DNA of 64,000 nucleotides from Benincasa hispida (Eukaryota; Streptophyta; Magnoliopsida; Cucurbitales; Cucurbitaceae): contig NC_052359.1 of assembly GCF_009727055.1 (NCBI RefSeq), positions 23,842,501 through 23,906,500 of the forward strand, in the 5' to 3' direction. Below are positions 61,442-64,000 of the stretch, in pieces. The notes beneath the pieces were generated by a model. That model did no database searches. It saw only the letters and a list, made by a program, of their open reading frames with translations, and was not told the DNA's origin. Position 1 is the first letter of the stretch, and each line of letters begins with the position of its first letter. Both the position numbers and the translations under genes were made by a program.

Positions 61442-61454
61442 TGGTATCAGAGCA
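61442..61454 (+). other. Copia primer-binding site (initiator Met tRNA)
   Basis: TGGTATCAGAGCA is complementary to the 3' end of plant initiator tRNA-Met, the standard Ty1/copia primer, and lies right after an LTR end. Confidence 0.9.
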
Positions 61455-62208
61455 TCTTTTAAGTATTCAATTCAGTTTAATTTTGGCAAGGTGGGTGTTT
61501 TTCATGAGATATATGAAACTGATGCACTGGTATAGTTTTCTGAGTTTTGGCATCTTAATTCTCTTTAATTTCTCAATTAAATTTGTAATTGGCTCTTTTT
61601 TTATGAGCTTATGTGTGTTAGCAGAATTCTGTAATTTATTTGGAGTCATTATAGTTGAAATTAAGATGTAATTGAAAAAGCAAGCAATGAAGGCCGAGCT
61701 GCTATTCCAGTTTTTTCAGCTTCTGCTTAAATTTGTTGCTGAGGTTCAGTTGTTAAGCGATCGTTTAGTTCCAAATGTTACACGATGTGAAGAAAAGCTA
61801 GATGATCATTTAGCAATGGGCACAAGTGATTGTGATGTTGAACGCTACCTGCGGGAGCTAAGCGATGCGTGAATTTGCTATACAATAGCACTATGTGATC
61901 GTTTACAGTAGTAAACGGTCGTTCGCTATTACGGTCGTTAGTAGATGATGAGTTTACATTGAACAGTGAGGATTACGTTCTGATTTTTAGCAATAGATGA
62001 TGGTGTGAGTTTATATCTGCGGACGGTGAGTTTAGGTGTGATGTTAGATGGTGGCGGTCACCTTTAAGATAGAAGGAGAATAATGGAACTCAAGTTACTC
62101 GACATCCCTTTCGTCTGCTTAGACTGGAGATCGAATCGTGTTTGGGTGCTTGTTCTTCGAAGGTAAAGGGTTTTGGAATGTTTGACGGTCATTCTGAGGA
62201 GGGTAAAG
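61455..62208 (+). other. Copia leader, no gag recognised
   Basis: About 750 bp after the PBS. Short frames (61672-61872, 62142-62372) show no gag motif. Words like 'gatcgttta' and 'ggtcgtt' recur at 61755-61960, echoing the repeats in the other copia LTR. The element is cut by the LTR at 62209. Confidence 0.5.
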
Positions 62209-63955
62209 TGTCACACGCCCTCCCAAGCCTTAAACCCCAAGACCGAGAAGGGAGCGTGAGGGTAACTAATAGCATCCTAAGACAATACTCATGTTCAATA
62301 TTTCCCCCCATATTTATTACAAATTTTAATAAGTTTACAACATTCCCCCTATCTATCTACACATATAATTAAATTTTCTCTATTCATAGTCTGAGCCGTG
62401 CCCCGAGAGTTTACCGAATTCTGAGCTAGTGGTGGTAGGTGATGGACTCCTCTTCAAACATTTGGAAAACATGAGCTAATAAGCCCAGTGTGTGGTATAT
62501 TTTCTTATAAACGAAACATTGGCTTCTCAAAAATAAACTTTTGGGGAAAACAGAATGCAATCAACAACACATTAATATCATCTCAAATTCATTCCCTCAG
62601 CCAAGCTGCTGAAATCATTTCCTGATACATAACAACAACAATTTTATGGAAACTTTCCCTATACCGCATTTTCTCGCCAATGTGCACATTGACCATTTCT
62701 TCCCCGCTAGTTATGCTTAGGTAACCTGGCCATATTTTCCCGCCGGTCGTCACCGATTATCATTTCCCGCCGACCGAAGCCGACCATATTTTCCCACCAA
62801 GTACCCCTTTTCAAGCATACTAACAATATCCCAGGTATAATTCTAGTTTCCATCACAATATAACATGCAATATCACGACAATCACAATAGAAATCATGCA
62901 TCCCTACTCATGCACATTTAACATTACCCTCTATGTACAAGGCTCATATATACATATACATATATAAATCAAAACAACATAGAGTAACCACTCACCGTCA
63001 GAAAATTCTTCTAATGCAATTTACTCGTAAATATCTTCCCTACTTAGACCAAATTGGAATTTGAGCAGCACCTCCTTTGAATTTCCTTCCTTCCAGACCA
63101 ACGGCAACCTATTCACTAAAAACTCAATCTTTCTATAGGATTTTTACTACTGGAATTTTTTTTGGAATGAGTTTAACTTTCAGTCGGGGCCTCGTATTTA
63201 TAGCTGTTCTCAGCTCCTTTCTGTGCGATAACTCACCATACAAATGGCTTCTCCTTAAGCTACCCGCGCTAACTTGGGCTAACCGAGCTTTGAGTTGTCT
63301 AATTCTGAGTTTGCCAACCAAAATTACCTTAATTTGAATGTAATTTTAGCCATACACTACTTTCTTAAATCCTCCTGCATGAAATCTCCCTTTGCCACAT
63401 CAACCGCTTAATTTTCAAATTAATTATCCAAATTATTAATGAAAGCGTCTAGCCCATTTAAAATGCGTCCGTCTATTCAATCTCGCTCTCTCTACTCTCG
63501 TGGCTCTCGCTCTCTCCGTCTTTCTCGCTGGTTATGCTCTTGTGGCTCTCGCTCTCTCCCATTTTCTCACTGGCAGATCTCGCTCTCTCCACTCTCGCTC
63601 TCTCCTACTTTTCGCTCAAAACTCTCGCTCTTCTTCAATCTCACTCTCTCCAATTTTCTCGCTCAAACCAATCTCGCTCTCTCCCATTCTCTCGTTGCCT
63701 CTACTCTCGTTGGTGTCGCTCTCTCTCATTTTCTCTTCACTCTCGCTTGGCATCACGCGTAGGACAATTGTTTGGTCCAACGTTTCCATCATCGCATGCC
63801 CTTTGCAGCACGTAGACAATACTTAAACCATTGCGTTATTTCATAATTCATTTATCTTGGTTTTCCCGCATCTAAATTTCTCATAATTTAATTATATTTC
63901 TTGTTTTTAATATCCTATTTCCTCATGCCTTCCAAATTAGGGTTAGGGTATTACA
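62209..63955 (-). mobile_element. Probable solo LTR of another Ty3/gypsy family (1747 bp)
   Basis: On the minus strand it starts TGTAATACCCTAACCC and ends GGGCGTGTGACA, near-inverted termini as in several plant Ty3/gypsy families. TATAAATA reads on the minus strand at 63195-63202. The flanks TAAAG and TGAAG resemble a 5-bp duplication with one change. No PBS or PPT is recognised beside it, so solo LTR is inferred. Frames at 63439-63826 are low-complexity Ser/Leu-rich translations of the CT repeats. Confidence 0.55.
63478..63750 (+). repeat. Degenerate CTCTCGCTCTCTCC repeats
   Basis: Roughly a dozen copies of 'tctcgctctctc' at intervals of 15-35 bp within the probable LTR. On the LTR's own strand (minus) this is a GA-rich stretch between its start and its TATA box. 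Confidence 0.8.
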
Positions 63956-64000
63956 TGAAGGGTCTAGTACGAGAAGTGTGGCCAAAGTGGGGCTAAGGGG
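63956..64000. other. Unassigned window end
   Basis: 45 bp after the LTR; I see nothing identifiable. Confidence 0.5.

Noticed and set aside
63439..63826. Three overlapping Ser/Leu-rich frames
   Set aside because: All translate the CTCTCGCTCTC repeats in different phases; low complexity only.

Overview
The window looks like transposon-filled heterochromatin of a flowering plant. I see no host gene, tRNA, rRNA, CRISPR or operon structure. Nearly all of it is LTR retrotransposons nested in one another. There are also a short tandem-repeat array, a LINE fragment, a chloroplast insertion and two assembly gaps. A cucurbit is my best guess, because the Ty1/copia gag-pol resembles proteins I associate with Cucurbitaceae. 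That is inference from memory and not shown by the window.

Most of the mass is Athila-like Ty3/gypsy elements. Their primer-binding sites (PBS) match the 3' end of tRNA-Asp, their LTRs are about 1.7-1.9 kb, and the order is gag, protease, RT/RNase H, integrase, a conserved noncoding spacer, ORF3 (putative plant transposon protein type), then polypurine tract (PPT). Layout: 1-4362 holds family C pieces (LTR, gag/integrase deletion, LTR, gag start). 4363-17940 is element A1 (minus), the most complete gag-pol, split at 9425-12226 by a small ORF3-bearing element with a 5-bp target duplication. 17941-23191 is a truncated second minus element, A2. 23192-25220 is a ~149-bp tandem repeat holding a LINE piece. 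25221-33852 is a decayed Ty1/copia element carrying a solo LTR in gag and another LTR between integrase and RT. 33853-38280 is a minus-strand copy of a gag-only element. 38281-39041 plus 53292-53897 is one LTR split by element B (39042-53291); a chloroplast psbD-psbC piece sits in its left half. B itself carries a solo LTR and an assembly duplication around 25 Ns. 53898-60026 is element A3 (minus), whose LTRs contain a second PBS motif. 60027-62208 is a copia LTR, PBS and leader. 62209-63955 is a probable solo LTR.

How the parts relate: A1-type elements encode the enzymes. B and the 33853-38280 copy keep gag, PBS and spacer (B also keeps ORF3 and PPT) but have no pol, and both end gag at the same place. 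This looks like a non-autonomous lineage that would depend on pol supplied in trans. Every coding region is broken, so everything here appears to be fossil. The most notable signals are this pol-less lineage, a conserved hairpin at the first bases of every intact LTR 5' end, LTRs with an internal fossil PBS, and two repeated noncoding motifs in the 3' part of the elements. The single N at 14889 and the 25-N gap at 44136-44160 are both flanked by duplicated sequence and probably mark faulty contig joins.
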